NCBI RefSeq assembly: GCF_900102375.1
Contig: NZ_FNBO01000002.1
Location: 1 to 64,000 of the forward strand
Direction of reading: 5' to 3'
DNA from: Halorubrum xinjiangense
GTDB lineage: Archaea > Halobacteriota > Halobacteria > Halobacteriales > Haloferacaceae
DNA length: 64,000 nt
Positions 53,351 to 61,960 of the stretch are shown in pieces. The notes beneath the pieces are model-generated. The model did no database searches. It saw only the letters and a program-made list of their open reading frames with translations, and was not told the DNA's origin. The first letter of the stretch is position 1. Each line of letters opens with the position of its first letter. Made by a program: the position numbers and the translations under genes.

Positions 53351-54574
53351 CTACTGCCGCTCTGCCGCCGCCTCCAAGACTTCCACCGCCGGGAGCGGCT
53401 CGCCAGTCAGCGCGCGGATGTACGCCCCGCCCGCGATGGAGACGTGCGAGAAGTCGTCCTCGCGCAGGCCGTACATCTCGATGGCCCGCGAGGTGTCGCC
53501 GCCGCCGACGACGGAGAAGCAGTCCGTCTCCGCGATGGCCTCGAGCACGCCGACGGTGCCGTCCGCGAACCGCTCGTCCTCGAAGACGCCGAGCGCGCCC
53601 TTCACGAAGACGGCGTCGGAGTCGCGGATCGCCGGCTCGTAGTCGGCGACCGTCGCGGAGCCCACGTCGAGGTACCCCGTCTCCTTCTCGTCGATGTCGT
53701 CGACGGCGACCTCGGCGCGCTCGCCCTCTGGGCCCTCGTACGCGAGGTCGCTCGCGAGGCGGATCGCGTCGCCGCGCTCGTCGAGGACCGACTCGATCAG
53801 CTCGCGGTTCGCCTCCCACTGCTCGTCGAACAGGTCTAGCCCCGCCACGTCGCGGCCGACTGGGTGGCCCGCGGCGCGCAAGAACAGCTCGCCGGCGACG
53901 CCACCGAGGAGGAACCGGTCGACGCGGTCGTCCAAAGCGTCCATCACGCCGATCACGTCGGTCGCCTTCGTCCCGCCGACGACCATCGTCACGGGGCCGT
54001 CGAACTCGCGGGTCGCGATGGCGGTGTTCGCCTCGTACTCCGTCTCCATCACGCGGCCCGCGTACGCGGGGAGGGCGAGCGGGAAGCCGACCAGCGAGGC
54101 GTGTTTCCGATGCGCCGCCGAGTAGGCGTCGTTGACGTACGCGTCGAAGTGCGGCGCGAGGGTCCGAACGAACTCCGTCTCGGCCTTCTCCTCGGGCGAC
54201 TCCTCGGGCAGTTCGTCGTCGCACATCCGGGTGTTCTCCAAGAGGAGGACTTCGCCCGCGTCGAGCGCGTCGACGGCGTCGAGCGCCTCGTCGCCGTACG
54301 TGTCCGCGACGAAGCCGACCTCGCGGCCGACGTGGTCGGTGAGGATGTCGGCGTGGCCCGAAAGCGACGTGAAGTCGTCGCGGCCGGGCCGGCCCTGATG
54401 CGCCATGAGCACGACGCGGTGACCGGCGTCGGCCAGCTCGCGGACCGTCTCCGCGTGACGCTCGAAGCGGCGGTTGTCCTGCGGTGCTCCGTCCTCGATT
54501 GGGGAGTTGAGGTCGAGTCGGACGAGGACGCGTTTGTCTGCCGGGAGGTCGTCGATGGTGTCGAAGGTGGGCAT
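53351..54574 (-). CDS. pgk: Phosphoglycerate kinase
   Basis: The 407-residue enzyme interconverts 1,3-bisphosphoglycerate and ATP. RVLVRLDLNSPIEDG at the N-terminus and VVLMAHQGRPGR are the substrate-site segments. VMVVGGTKATDVI-type and FSVVGGGDTSRAIEMYG are the nucleotide-domain loops. It lies just downstream of gap on the same strand, separated by 173 bp containing a tandem repeat. Confidence 0.95.
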   Translation of the reverse strand: MPTFDTIDDLPADKRVLVRLDLNSPIEDGAPQDNRRFERHAETVRELADAGHRVVLMAHQGRPGRDDFTSLSGHADILTDHVGREVGFVADTYGDEALDAVDALDAGEVLLLENTRMCDDELPEESPEEKAETEFVRTLAPHFDAYVNDAYSAAHRKHASLVGFPLALPAYAGRVMETEYEANTAIATREFDGPVTMVVGGTKATDVIGVMDALDDRVDRFLLGGVAGELFLRAAGHPVGRDVAGLDLFDEQWEANRELIESVLDERGDAIRLASDLAYEGPEGERAEVAVDDIDEKETGYLDVGSATVADYEPAIRDSDAVFVKGALGVFEDERFADGTVGVLEAIAETDCFSVVGGGDTSRAIEMYGLREDDFSHVSIAGGAYIRALTGEPLPAVEVLEAAAERQ

Positions 54575-54633
54575 GGGTGAACAGTCGTCGATGAGATAGT
54601 TAAGGGGTGGTGCTCCGGGGGAACGTTGCCGCC

Positions 54634-54708
54634 CGGGTGGCTGGCGTCGTCCGTCAGTCGGGTGGCTGGCGTCGTCCGTCAGTCGGGTGGCTGGCGTCGT
54701 CCGTCGGC
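54634..54708. repeat. 25-bp tandem repeat between pgk and gap
   Basis: CGGGTGGCTGGCGTCGTCCG plus TCAGT occurs three times in direct succession (54634-54658, 54659-54683, 54684-54708), the last with two changes. Confidence 0.9.
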
Positions 54709-54747
54709 CGGATGTCGCCCTTCGTTCGTCGCCCGGGTGTCGGGCGT

Positions 54748-55800
54748 TCAGGCCTCGTCTTGAACGTACGCGGCCATGTCGAGCATCCGGTTCGAGAAGC
54801 CGTACTCGTTGTCGTACCAGGTGAGGATCTTCACCAGCTTCCCGCCGGCGATGACGTTCGTCGACTGGAGGTCGACGTAGCTGGAGAAGGGGAGCCCGAC
54901 GATGTCCGAGGAGACGACCTCGTCGTCGGTGTAGCCGAGGACGCCCGCGAGCGGGCCGGAGTCGGCGGCGTCGCGGAAGGCGGCGTTGACCTCCTCCGCG
55001 GTGACGTCCTCGTCGAGGCTGACGACGAACTCGGTGATGGAGCCGGTCGGGACCGGGACGCGCATCGCCATCCCGTCGATCTTGCCCTCAAGCTGCGGGA
55101 GGACCTCCTGAGCGGCGCCCGCGGCGCCCGTCGAGGTCGGGACGATATTCTCGGCGGCCGCGCGGCCGCGGCGCCGCTTGGCCATCGGGCCGTCGATGAG
55201 GCTCTGGGAGCCGGTGTAGGCGTGAACGGTGGTGAGGGTGCCGGCGTCGATGCCGAACTCCGCGTCGAGCACCTTCGCGACCGGAGTGATGGAGTTCGTG
55301 GTACAGGACGCGTTCGAGATCACGTCGTCGCCCTCGTACTCGTCGTGGTTGACGCCGTAGACGAGCTGCTTGACCGGCTTCTCGCCCTTCGGGGGCGCCG
55401 AGATGATCACTGTGTCGGCGCCGCCGTCGAGGTGCGCGCTGGCGTCGTCGCGGGTGCGGAAGATGCCCGTGCACTCCAAGGCGACGTCGACGTCCAGCTC
55501 GTCCCAGGGGAGGTCCGCGGGGTCCTGAACGTTGAACAGCGGGACGGCGGTGCCGCCGACCGTCAGCTCGTCGTCGTCGCGCTCGACGCCGTCGAGCCGG
55601 CCCATGACGGTGTCGTACTTCGCGAGGTAGCCCATGTCGTCGAAGTCCATCACGTCGTTGATCCCGACGAGCTCGATCCGCGGGCTCTCTAACACCGCGC
55701 GGAACACGTTGCGCCCGATGCGACCGAAGCCGTTGAGCCCCACCCGAACGACCTCGTCGTCGCTCACGTCGTCACCGGCAGACAGATACGATTTACTCAT
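54748..55800 (-). CDS. gap: Glyceraldehyde-3-phosphate dehydrogenase
   Basis: The 350-residue protein is of the bacterial/eukaryal type rather than the archaeal GapN/GAPDH type. VRVGLNGFGRIGRNVFRA is the Rossmann motif and SNASCTTNSITPV carries the catalytic cysteine. HAYTGSQSLIDGP and WYDNEYGFSNRM are standard. Its pairing with pgk suggests the gluconeogenic isoform. ATG at 55800 is chosen because a TTTAAGTA box (minus strand, about 55822-55830) is 25 bp upstream. Longer in-frame extension lacks support. Confidence 0.95.
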   Translation of the reverse strand: MSKSYLSAGDDVSDDEVVRVGLNGFGRIGRNVFRAVLESPRIELVGINDVMDFDDMGYLAKYDTVMGRLDGVERDDDELTVGGTAVPLFNVQDPADLPWDELDVDVALECTGIFRTRDDASAHLDGGADTVIISAPPKGEKPVKQLVYGVNHDEYEGDDVISNASCTTNSITPVAKVLDAEFGIDAGTLTTVHAYTGSQSLIDGPMAKRRRGRAAAENIVPTSTGAAGAAQEVLPQLEGKIDGMAMRVPVPTGSITEFVVSLDEDVTAEEVNAAFRDAADSGPLAGVLGYTDDEVVSSDIVGLPFSSYVDLQSTNVIAGGKLVKILTWYDNEYGFSNRMLDMAAYVQDEA

Positions 55801-56016
55801 GTTCGAAAAAAGCGAGCCGCAACTACTTAAATCCGGCCCAGTCGCTCCGAGACCGTCATAATCGTTAGAATTTGTTACGACCGGCGCTTCGAATCGCGGT
55901 CGGTCCCGGAGTTCGCTGTCGGCCGACGCCGGTCGTCGACTCGGCGGGCGGGAGGGGTAGCGGCCGATACGGCGACCGACAGAAGGCTTATCGGGATCAC
56001 CGACTTCACGGGAGGT

Positions 56017-56397
56017 ATGGACAGAGACGACCGCGACGATCCGTTCGGAGACTTCTTCGAGGAGATCGAGCGGATGATGAACGAGATGGCCGGCGGCGAC
56101 GCTCCGTCGGCAGACGACGCGGGGTTCGGCTCCGACACCCACGTCGACGCGTACACCACCGAGGAGTCGGTGCGTCTCGTCGCCGACCTCCCCGCCGTCT
56201 CGAAGGACGACCTCTCGCTGCGCTGCGACGGTGACGCGCTGACCATCTCCGCGGTCACCGGCCGGCGCGAGTACGACGAGACGGTCGAGCTCCCCGTGCC
56301 GGTCGACGAGCACTCCGCGGACGCGACGTTCAACAACGGCGTCTTAGAGGTCTCGTTCGACCGCGACGACGACAGCGCGTCAATCGATCTCGTCTGA
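56017..56397 (+). CDS. Small heat-shock protein (Hsp20/alpha-crystallin-like)
   Basis: The 126-residue protein has an N-terminal acidic helix with DPFGDFFEEIERMMNEM, typical of archaeal sHSPs. The alpha-crystallin core follows (VRLVADLPAVSKDDLSLRCDGDALTI), with FNNGVLEVSF close to the family GVL motif. It likely acts as a holdase. It lacks a clear C-terminal IxI motif. Confidence 0.85.
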   Translation: MDRDDRDDPFGDFFEEIERMMNEMAGGDAPSADDAGFGSDTHVDAYTTEESVRLVADLPAVSKDDLSLRCDGDALTISAVTGRREYDETVELPVPVDEHSADATFNNGVLEVSFDRDDDSASIDLV

Positions 56398-56417
56398 GTC
56401 TGCGGTCGCCCCCGCTT

Positions 56418-57317
56418 TTATTCCGCTTCGGCGGTCCGCCGGATCAGCGCCGCGAACCGGTCGTAGAAGTCGTCCGCGTACTTCGTCGCGGCGTCGACGG
56501 TCGGCCGCGCGTTCGTCTCGTTGACGACGAGGCGGTCGGCCGTCGCGAGCAGGTCGACGCCGAGGTAGTCGATCCCGAGCGCCGCGGCCGCGCGCTCCGC
56601 GAGATCGCGGGCCTCGGGCTCCAACTCGACGCCGCGAGCGGTCGCGCCGCGGTGGACGTTGTGCTTCCACCGGCCGGCCGCGAGCGCCTCGTCGTCGAGT
56701 TCGCGCTCCACCGCCCCCGCACACGCGCCGTCGACGACCATCGCGCGGTAGTCGCGCGCGTCGGGGAGGTACTCCTGAATCAGGAACGACTTGTCGCCGG
56801 TGGCGCGGTAGTCGTGGATCAAGTTTAGGTAGTCGACGACGCCGAGCAGGGAGTCGAGGTCGGTCGCGGTCGCCACGCCGACCCCGCGCGTCGCGGAGTT
56901 CGGCTTCACGACGACGGGGTACGAGAACTCCTCGACGGCGTCGACGACGACCGACTCGTCGACGGGGTTCGACACGAGCGTCGTCTTCGGCGTCGGCACC
57001 CCCGCGGCCGACAGCCTCGCCAGCACGCCCGCCTTGTTGCGCGAGGCGACGACCGCGTCGCGGCCGTTCACCCACGGGACGCCGAGGCGCTCGTCGACGA
57101 CCGCCCCCTCCATCAGGCGAGTCGGGTAGACGAGGCCGACGTCGAAGCCGTCGAACTCCTCGGGGTCGACCGCCGCCGCTTCGCCGCTTTCTCCGCCGGA
57201 CACCCGGAGCGCCCGCTCCTTCGCTTGGACGTGACCCACCTCGATGCCGCGGTCCGCGAGGGGCTCGCGCACGCGTTCGAACGTCTCCGCGTCGGTGGTC
57301 ATCGCGAGCCGGAGCAT
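56418..57317 (-). CDS. RimK-type ATP-grasp ligase
   Basis: The 299-residue protein has an N-terminal pre-ATP-grasp domain (LRLAMTTDAETFERVREPL) and the ATP-grasp core: NKAGVLARLSAAGVPTPKT, YPVVVKPNSATRGVGV, FLIQEYLPDARDYRAMVVDG and VNETNARPTVDAATKY. RimK-group enzymes add glutamate or other amino acids to proteins or cofactors. The haloarchaeal substrate is not known to me. Convergent with the Hsp20 gene. Confidence 0.85.
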   Translation of the reverse strand: MLRLAMTTDAETFERVREPLADRGIEVGHVQAKERALRVSGGESGEAAAVDPEEFDGFDVGLVYPTRLMEGAVVDERLGVPWVNGRDAVVASRNKAGVLARLSAAGVPTPKTTLVSNPVDESVVVDAVEEFSYPVVVKPNSATRGVGVATATDLDSLLGVVDYLNLIHDYRATGDKSFLIQEYLPDARDYRAMVVDGACAGAVERELDDEALAAGRWKHNVHRGATARGVELEPEARDLAERAAAALGIDYLGVDLLATADRLVVNETNARPTVDAATKYADDFYDRFAALIRRTAEAE

Positions 57318-57386
57318 AGCCGTGTTGCGGGCCGATCGGACTTAAAAACGGCGTGAGCGCCGCGACGGCAGCGTTACTTTCCGATA

Positions 57387-57508
57387 GGCGGTGGCGCGTG
57401 CCTCCGAGCGGCCGGGACGTTGACGGCGTTCACCGCCGATCCGTAGTCAGATACTTATAAATAAGCGGCCGGGATTCCGGCGACCTCTCCCGCCGATCCG
57501 CGCGAACC
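57387..57508 (+). repeat. Dispersed structured repeat, internally deleted copy D
   Basis: GGCGGTGGCGCGTGCC at the left matches the beginning of the full copies. It then passes directly into tail-unit sequence (GCGGCCGGGACG..., TTCACCGCCGATCCG, CTTATAAATAA, GCGGCCGGGATTCCGG). The core and long stem are missing. It abuts the 3' end of the aIF1A gene. Confidence 0.55.
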
Positions 57509-57511
57509 GAC

Positions 57512-57802
57512 TTATTGGAGGTGGCCTTCCTCGCGGAGCTGTTCGGCCTCGCTCTTCTCGTAGCGCCACGAGATGTCGGCCTTCTCGTCCTGCCAGTCCC
57601 ACGGCTCGACGAGGACGATGTCGTCTTCGCGGATCCACACCCGCTTTTGCATCCGACCGGGGATGCGCGCGGTTCGCTGTTTTCCGTCCGCACAGCGCAC
57701 CTTGACGCGGTTCGCGCCGAGCATCTCGACGACCTCCGCGAACACCTCGTCGTCGTCGGGCATCCGGAGGTCGTTCCGACCGCCGCCGTCTCCGTTGCTC
57801 AT
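57512..57802 (-). CDS. eif1a: Translation initiation factor aIF1A
   Basis: The 96-residue OB-fold factor of the 30S initiation complex carries [55 protein letters not shown]-type sequence, diagnostic of aIF1A. Starts at ATG 57802. Confidence 0.96.
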   Translation of the reverse strand: MSNGDGGGRNDLRMPDDDEVFAEVVEMLGANRVKVRCADGKQRTARIPGRMQKRVWIREDDIVLVEPWDWQDEKADISWRYEKSEAEQLREEGHLQ

Positions 57803-57897
57803 GCGTACGCGGTGATACGCGCTCGCGGAAATAAAAGGGCCGCTCTCCGCCGCCGAGATCCTTCCGTTTTAACAACGACCGAGGATCACCAGACGAC

Positions 57898-58077
57898 ATG
57901 CGCGACACGCTCGGTCTCGAAGGCATCGCCGGGGTTTTCGTCGTCTTCGTCGCCGTCGGTATCATCGCCGTCCGCGATCCCGTCATCGCCGGCGCCGTAC
58001 TGCTCCTCATTGCCGGCCTCGCGCTGATAGCGAAGGGGCTCGTCGACACCGCCATGCGGTCGTTCGGACTGAAATGA
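57898..58077 (+). CDS. Small two-helix membrane protein (59 aa)
   Basis: ATG at 57898 opens 59 codons with two hydrophobic segments (GIAGVFVVFVAVGIIAV and PVIAGAVLLLIAGLALIAKG) and a short end MRSFGLK. It resembles a small haloarchaeal family of the DUF7470 kind, recalled from memory. A CGTTTTAAC element at about 57866-57875 is 25 bp upstream. Function is unknown. Confidence 0.65.
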   Translation: MRDTLGLEGIAGVFVVFVAVGIIAVRDPVIAGAVLLLIAGLALIAKGLVDTAMRSFGLK

Positions 58078-58140
58078 GCCGACTGCGGCGGTTCACCGCG
58101 CTCCCGAAAAGCTCATAATCGCCGACCGTTCCTCTCAGAT

Positions 58141-58386
58141 ATGGTCGAAGTACCCGCCGTCGCGGTCGAACTCGTCGAACTCCTCGCCGTCACCGTCGGC
58201 GCCGGCGCGGCCGCCGCGGTCGGCGTCGTCCTCGAACAGTTCGGGCTCTCGGCGGCCTCGGGCGGCGACCTCGTCCTCGGCGCGTGGGCCGTCGGCATGG
58301 GGCTAATCGCGCTGTACGTGGGGCTCGTCGGACTCGGCTACGAGCAGGCGCTCCCGCGGTTGCGCCGGCTCGCGAGCGGCGAGTAG
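58141..58386 (+). CDS. Small membrane protein (81 aa)
   Basis: Two hydrophobic segments (LLAVTVGAGAAAAVGVVL and WAVGMGLIALYVGLVGLGY) are followed by a basic tail LPRLRRLASGE. Compact protein with a clear promoter-like gap (CTCATAATC about 30 bp upstream). Family is not recognised. Confidence 0.6.
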   Translation: MVEVPAVAVELVELLAVTVGAGAAAAVGVVLEQFGLSAASGGDLVLGAWAVGMGLIALYVGLVGLGYEQALPRLRRLASGE

Positions 58387-58389
58387 GCG

Positions 58390-60189
58390 CTACAGCTTCC
58401 CCTCGCCGGCGAGTTCGCGCACCCGATCCGCGCGCTCGCGGATCGACTCCCACTCCGCGTCGTCTTTGTTGTCGACGTGCGAGTACATCAGGCCCATCCG
58501 GCCGGTGCCCCGGAGCGTCTCCTCGTTCTCCTTCAAGAAGTCCCAGTAGAGCGCGTTGAACGGGCACGCGCCCTCGCCCGTGGTCCGCGAGACGGCGTAC
58601 CGGCAGTCCGCGCAGTGGTCGCTCATCCGGTTGACGTAGCTCCCCGAGGAGGCGTACGGCTTCGAGGAGAGCACGTCGGTGCCGAACGACCCCATCGCGA
58701 CCACGTTCGGCGTCGTCACCCAGTGGTAGGCGTCGACGAAGCCGAGGTGGAACCACTCGTTCAGTTCCGCCGGGTCGGCGCCGTAGACGAGCGCGAAGTT
58801 CGCGAGCACCATCAGCCGCTCGATGTGGTGCGCGTAGCCGTACTCGCGGACGTGACCCACCGCCTCGGAGAGACACCGCATGTCGGTGTCGCCGTCCCAG
58901 TAGGCGGGCGGGAGGTCCCGCGACTGCTCCAGCCGGTTCGCGTCGGCCAGCTCGGGCATCGCCTCGCGGTAGACGTGGCGCACGAACTCCCGCCAGCCGA
59001 TCACCTGCCTGATGAACCCCTCCGCGGCGTTGAGCGGGACGGGGGCGAGGTCGCCGCTCGACGCCGCTTCCGTCTCCTCCCCGCCACCGGCCGCGTCGTT
59101 GCCACTCGGCCCCTCCTCGTCCGAGTCGTCGTCCCCGAAGTCGTCGAGCGACGTCGCCGCCGCGCCGCCCCCGCCGTGCTCGGCGGGGTCGTACGCGCCC
59201 GGCTCGACGCCCCGCTCCGCGTAGGCGCGCTCGACGGCCCGCACCGGCTCGCGCGGGTCGAGCAGCCCGAGGTTGATCGCCGGCGAGCACAGCGAGTGCG
59301 AGCAGAACGGCTCGCCGCCGACCATCGCGTCCTGATACCGGCCGAACGCGGGGAGCCCCTCGCGGACGAAGCGGTCGAGCGCCTCGCGCGCCTCGTCGCG
59401 GGTGACCGGCCACGCGAACTCGTCGAGCGAGTCGTTCCCCCACGTGTCGAACCGCTCGCGCACCCACGCGTGGGTCTCGCGGGTCAGCTCGTCCGGCTCG
59501 AACGTCGGCCGCGCGGGCGGCTCCCACCCCTCCGGCGGCGTCTCCTGGTTGTCGTCGTCGTAGTTCCACTCGCCGCCGACGGGCTCGCCGTCGGCCATCA
59601 ACACGCCCGTCTCGCGGCGGACGTGTCGGTACCAGTTCTCCTGTCGGTAGGTGCGCTCGGCCGCCCCGTCGGCGCCGATCTCCGTCTCCTCCCCGCCGGT
59701 CCACGCCCGCCAGTCTCCGGGGGTCGTCCAGAACAGCTCGTTGTCGACGAGTTCGAGGGTGCCGCCGCGCTCGGCGACGTGCTCGCGGAGCCGCTCGCCG
59801 GCGCCGTGACTCGCGGGGCGCATCAGCTGAAGGTGCGGTCCGTCGCTGTCGGTGTCGCCGTCACCGTCGGCGCCGCCGTCGCGGCCGTCGGCCGCCCCGG
59901 CCGTGCGCTCAGCGAAGAAAGCGTCGAGCCCGTCGCCGAACGAGTCCGCTCGCAGGTACGTCACGTCGTGGCCGCGCTCGCGGAGCTCGTCGCGGAAGTG
60001 CCGCATCGCCGAGAACACGAGGGTCAGCTTGTGGGCGTGGTACGGCTTTCGATCGGCGAAGCCGTGCGCTTCGATCAGCAGCACGTCGTCGGCTGCGTCG
60101 AGGACGTCGAGGTCGGGGTTGAGCTGGTCGCCGAGCAGCCAGCAGGTCGTCCGGTCGCTCACGATGAGACTCAGGGGCGCCAGCGGCAT
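58390..60189 (-). CDS. FeS-type cryptochrome/photolyase-related protein
   Basis: The protein has about 599 residues. The N-terminal Rossmann-like domain (WLLGDQLNPDLDVL, VLLIEAHGFADRKPYHAHKL, RHFRDELRERGHDVTYL) and the C-terminal FAD domain (FIRQVIGWREFVRHVYREAMPEL, SGSYVNRMSDHCADCRY) match the prokaryotic (6-4) photolyase family. CADC and later CPF cysteines supply the 4Fe-4S site. Two acidic low-complexity insertions (about 105-130 and 335-370) explain the length. It likely repairs (6-4) photoproducts. ATG at 60189 is the best start, and 60210 is possible. Confidence 0.88.
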   Translation of the reverse strand: MPLAPLSLIVSDRTTCWLLGDQLNPDLDVLDAADDVLLIEAHGFADRKPYHAHKLTLVFSAMRHFRDELRERGHDVTYLRADSFGDGLDAFFAERTAGAADGRDGGADGDGDTDSDGPHLQLMRPASHGAGERLREHVAERGGTLELVDNELFWTTPGDWRAWTGGEETEIGADGAAERTYRQENWYRHVRRETGVLMADGEPVGGEWNYDDDNQETPPEGWEPPARPTFEPDELTRETHAWVRERFDTWGNDSLDEFAWPVTRDEAREALDRFVREGLPAFGRYQDAMVGGEPFCSHSLCSPAINLGLLDPREPVRAVERAYAERGVEPGAYDPAEHGGGGAAATSLDDFGDDDSDEEGPSGNDAAGGGEETEAASSGDLAPVPLNAAEGFIRQVIGWREFVRHVYREAMPELADANRLEQSRDLPPAYWDGDTDMRCLSEAVGHVREYGYAHHIERLMVLANFALVYGADPAELNEWFHLGFVDAYHWVTTPNVVAMGSFGTDVLSSKPYASSGSYVNRMSDHCADCRYAVSRTTGEGACPFNALYWDFLKENEETLRGTGRMGLMYSHVDNKDDAEWESIRERADRVRELAGEGKL

Positions 60190-60258
60190 AGCTCCGACGC
60201 CCCTCCGCACTGCCGCGGCATCCGCGGCTTTTTGTCGCCGCCCCGTGTCGGGCGAGCC

Positions 60259-60456
60259 ATGGACGACATCCTCACGAACTGGCTGCTCGGGCTGATCGCC
60301 GCCCTCCTCGCGGTCCTGGTGCTCGACTCGACCGGCGAGTCGTTCCTCGCCCCCCTCTCGCCGGTCGCGAACGTGCTCGCGCTCGTGACGTTCCTCGCGT
60401 TCGTCCTCCTCACCGGCGCGTTCCTCGTGTACACGGCGTCGTTCCGGGACCTCTAG
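60259..60456 (+). CDS. Small two-helix membrane protein (65 aa)
   Basis: Starts MDDILTNWLLGLIAALLAVLV and has a second helix (LALVTFLAFVLLTGAFLVYT). It is divergent from the photolyase-like gene. Longer in-frame extension upstream is the antisense shadow of that gene. Family not recognised. Region 60457-60581 holds an imperfect 37-bp duplication and no gene. Confidence 0.6.
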   Translation: MDDILTNWLLGLIAALLAVLVLDSTGESFLAPLSPVANVLALVTFLAFVLLTGAFLVYTASFRDL

Positions 60457-60581
60457 CGCGCTCGCGCCGACCGGCGGGTCGACTCGACCGCCGCTCCGCG
60501 ACCGCTACCGCGTTGACTCGACCGTCGCTCCGCGACCGCCGCCGCGCGTAGCTTTTTGTCTCGCCTCGAACTGGGACGAGT

Positions 60582-61559
60582 ATGGAGTACACGACTCTCG
60601 GCGACACCGGCGTGACCGTCTCGAAGATCTGCCTCGGCTGTATGAGCTTCGGCGACTCCGACTGGCGCGAGTGGGTCCTCGACGAGGAAGACGGGAAAGA
60701 GCTCGTCGAGCGCGCGATCGACCTCGGGGTGAACTTCTTCGACACCGCCAACATGTACTCGAACGGCGAGAGCGAGCGCGTCCTCGGCGAGGCGCTCGAC
60801 GGGTACGACCGCGACGAGTTCGTCGTGGCCACGAAGGGGTACTTCCAGATGGACGAGTCAAACCCCAACTCGGGCGGCCTCTCGCGGAAGGCGATCGAAC
60901 AGGAGCTCCAGAACTCCCTCGACCGGCTCGGCACCGACACGATCGACCTCTATCAGATCCACCGGTGGGACGACGAGACGCCGATCGAGGAGACGCTGGC
61001 CGCGCTCGACGACGCCGTGCGACGCGGCGACGTGCGGTATATCGGCGCCTCCTCGATGTGGGCCCACCAGTTCGCCGAATCGCTCCACACGAGCGAGCGC
61101 GAGGGGTACGAGCGGTTCGCCACGATGCAGAACCACTACAACCTCGCGTACCGCGAGGAGGAGCGCGAGATGCTCCCGCTCTGTGAGAAGGAGAACGTCG
61201 GCGTGATGCCGTGGAGCCCGCTCGCGCGCGGCTACCTGACGCGCCCGCACGAGGACGTGGACGCGACGCTCCGCGGCGAGACCGAAGAGCACCTCTACGC
61301 GCACCCCTACCGCGAGGGCGGCGGACGCGAGGTCAACGAGCGCGTCGAGGAGCTCGCCGCCGAGAAGGGCGTGAAGATGGCACAGATCGCCTTGGCGTGG
61401 CTCTTCCACAAGGAGTCGGTCGACACGCCTATCGTCGGCACGACGAGCGTCGAACACCTCGAAGACGCGGTCGAGGCGCTCGACATCGACCTCTCGGACT
61501 CCGATCTGGAGTGGCTCGAAGCGCCCTACGAGCCGGTCCGCGTCTCTGGCCACGAGTAG
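60582..61559 (+). CDS. Aldo/keto reductase (AKR7/YajO-like)
   Basis: The 325-residue TIM-barrel oxidoreductase carries the catalytic tetrad in FDTANMYSNGESERVLGEAL, VVATKGY and DLYQIHRWD. VGVMPWSPLARGYLTRP and VDTPIVGTTSVEHLEDAVEAL are the usual later motifs. NADP(H)-dependent with unknown substrate. Distinct from the reductase at 25012-25854. Confidence 0.9.
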   Translation: MEYTTLGDTGVTVSKICLGCMSFGDSDWREWVLDEEDGKELVERAIDLGVNFFDTANMYSNGESERVLGEALDGYDRDEFVVATKGYFQMDESNPNSGGLSRKAIEQELQNSLDRLGTDTIDLYQIHRWDDETPIEETLAALDDAVRRGDVRYIGASSMWAHQFAESLHTSEREGYERFATMQNHYNLAYREEEREMLPLCEKENVGVMPWSPLARGYLTRPHEDVDATLRGETEEHLYAHPYREGGGREVNERVEELAAEKGVKMAQIALAWLFHKESVDTPIVGTTSVEHLEDAVEALDIDLSDSDLEWLEAPYEPVRVSGHE

Positions 61560-61629
61560 GCCGCGCGCGGGCGTCGGCCGCCTCTGCGGCCTAAATGGTG
61601 TTTTAGGGATATGTCGGAAACCTATTTGT

Positions 61630-61646
61630 GTGATAGAGAGTATCAC
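61630..61646. promoter_or_regulatory. Perfect palindrome in the promoter of the zinc-ribbon gene
   Basis: GTGATA-GAGAG-TATCAC lies between a CCTATTTG TATA-like element (61621-61628) and the ATG at 61653. It is a likely operator. Confidence 0.45.
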
Positions 61647-61652
61647 TCAGGC

Positions 61653-61808
61653 ATGAGCGACGACACCGACCACTCCGCGGTTCGGTCGAGCACGGAGTAC
61701 GCCCGCACCCGGACGCGGTGTCCGAACTGCGGCGACCACGTGCCCGCGGCCGGCGGGAACACGGAGGCGACGGAGTGTCCGAACTGCCACCGCATGGTGC
61801 GGACCTGA
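61653..61808 (+). CDS. Small zinc-ribbon protein (51 aa)
   Basis: Contains CPNCGDHV and CPNCHRMV, a four-cysteine zinc ribbon of a type frequent in haloarchaeal small proteins (DUF7563-like). The N-terminus is acidic. ATG at 61653 is placed after the operator-like palindrome. An in-frame ATG at 61611 would include the promoter and is unlikely. Function is unknown. Confidence 0.65.
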   Translation: MSDDTDHSAVRSSTEYARTRTRCPNCGDHVPAAGGNTEATECPNCHRMVRT

Positions 61809-61960
61809 CGCCGGCATCGACCCTCCGGCGAGACGTCGGCGGCCATCCGTCGAGACAGCGGCCGTCCTCCGCCGTTCGCGGCGGCCCGCCGGCCACTTAT
61901 AAATACACCGTCGCGGACGCCACGACAACCCTTTTCGGCGGCGCCGCCGAACCGTGGCGC

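Noticed and set aside
58477-60258. Very long plus-strand open frame opposite the photolyase-related gene
   Set aside because: It is the antisense shadow of a well-supported protein with low-complexity Arg/Val/Glu composition; only its last 65 codons from 60259 look real.
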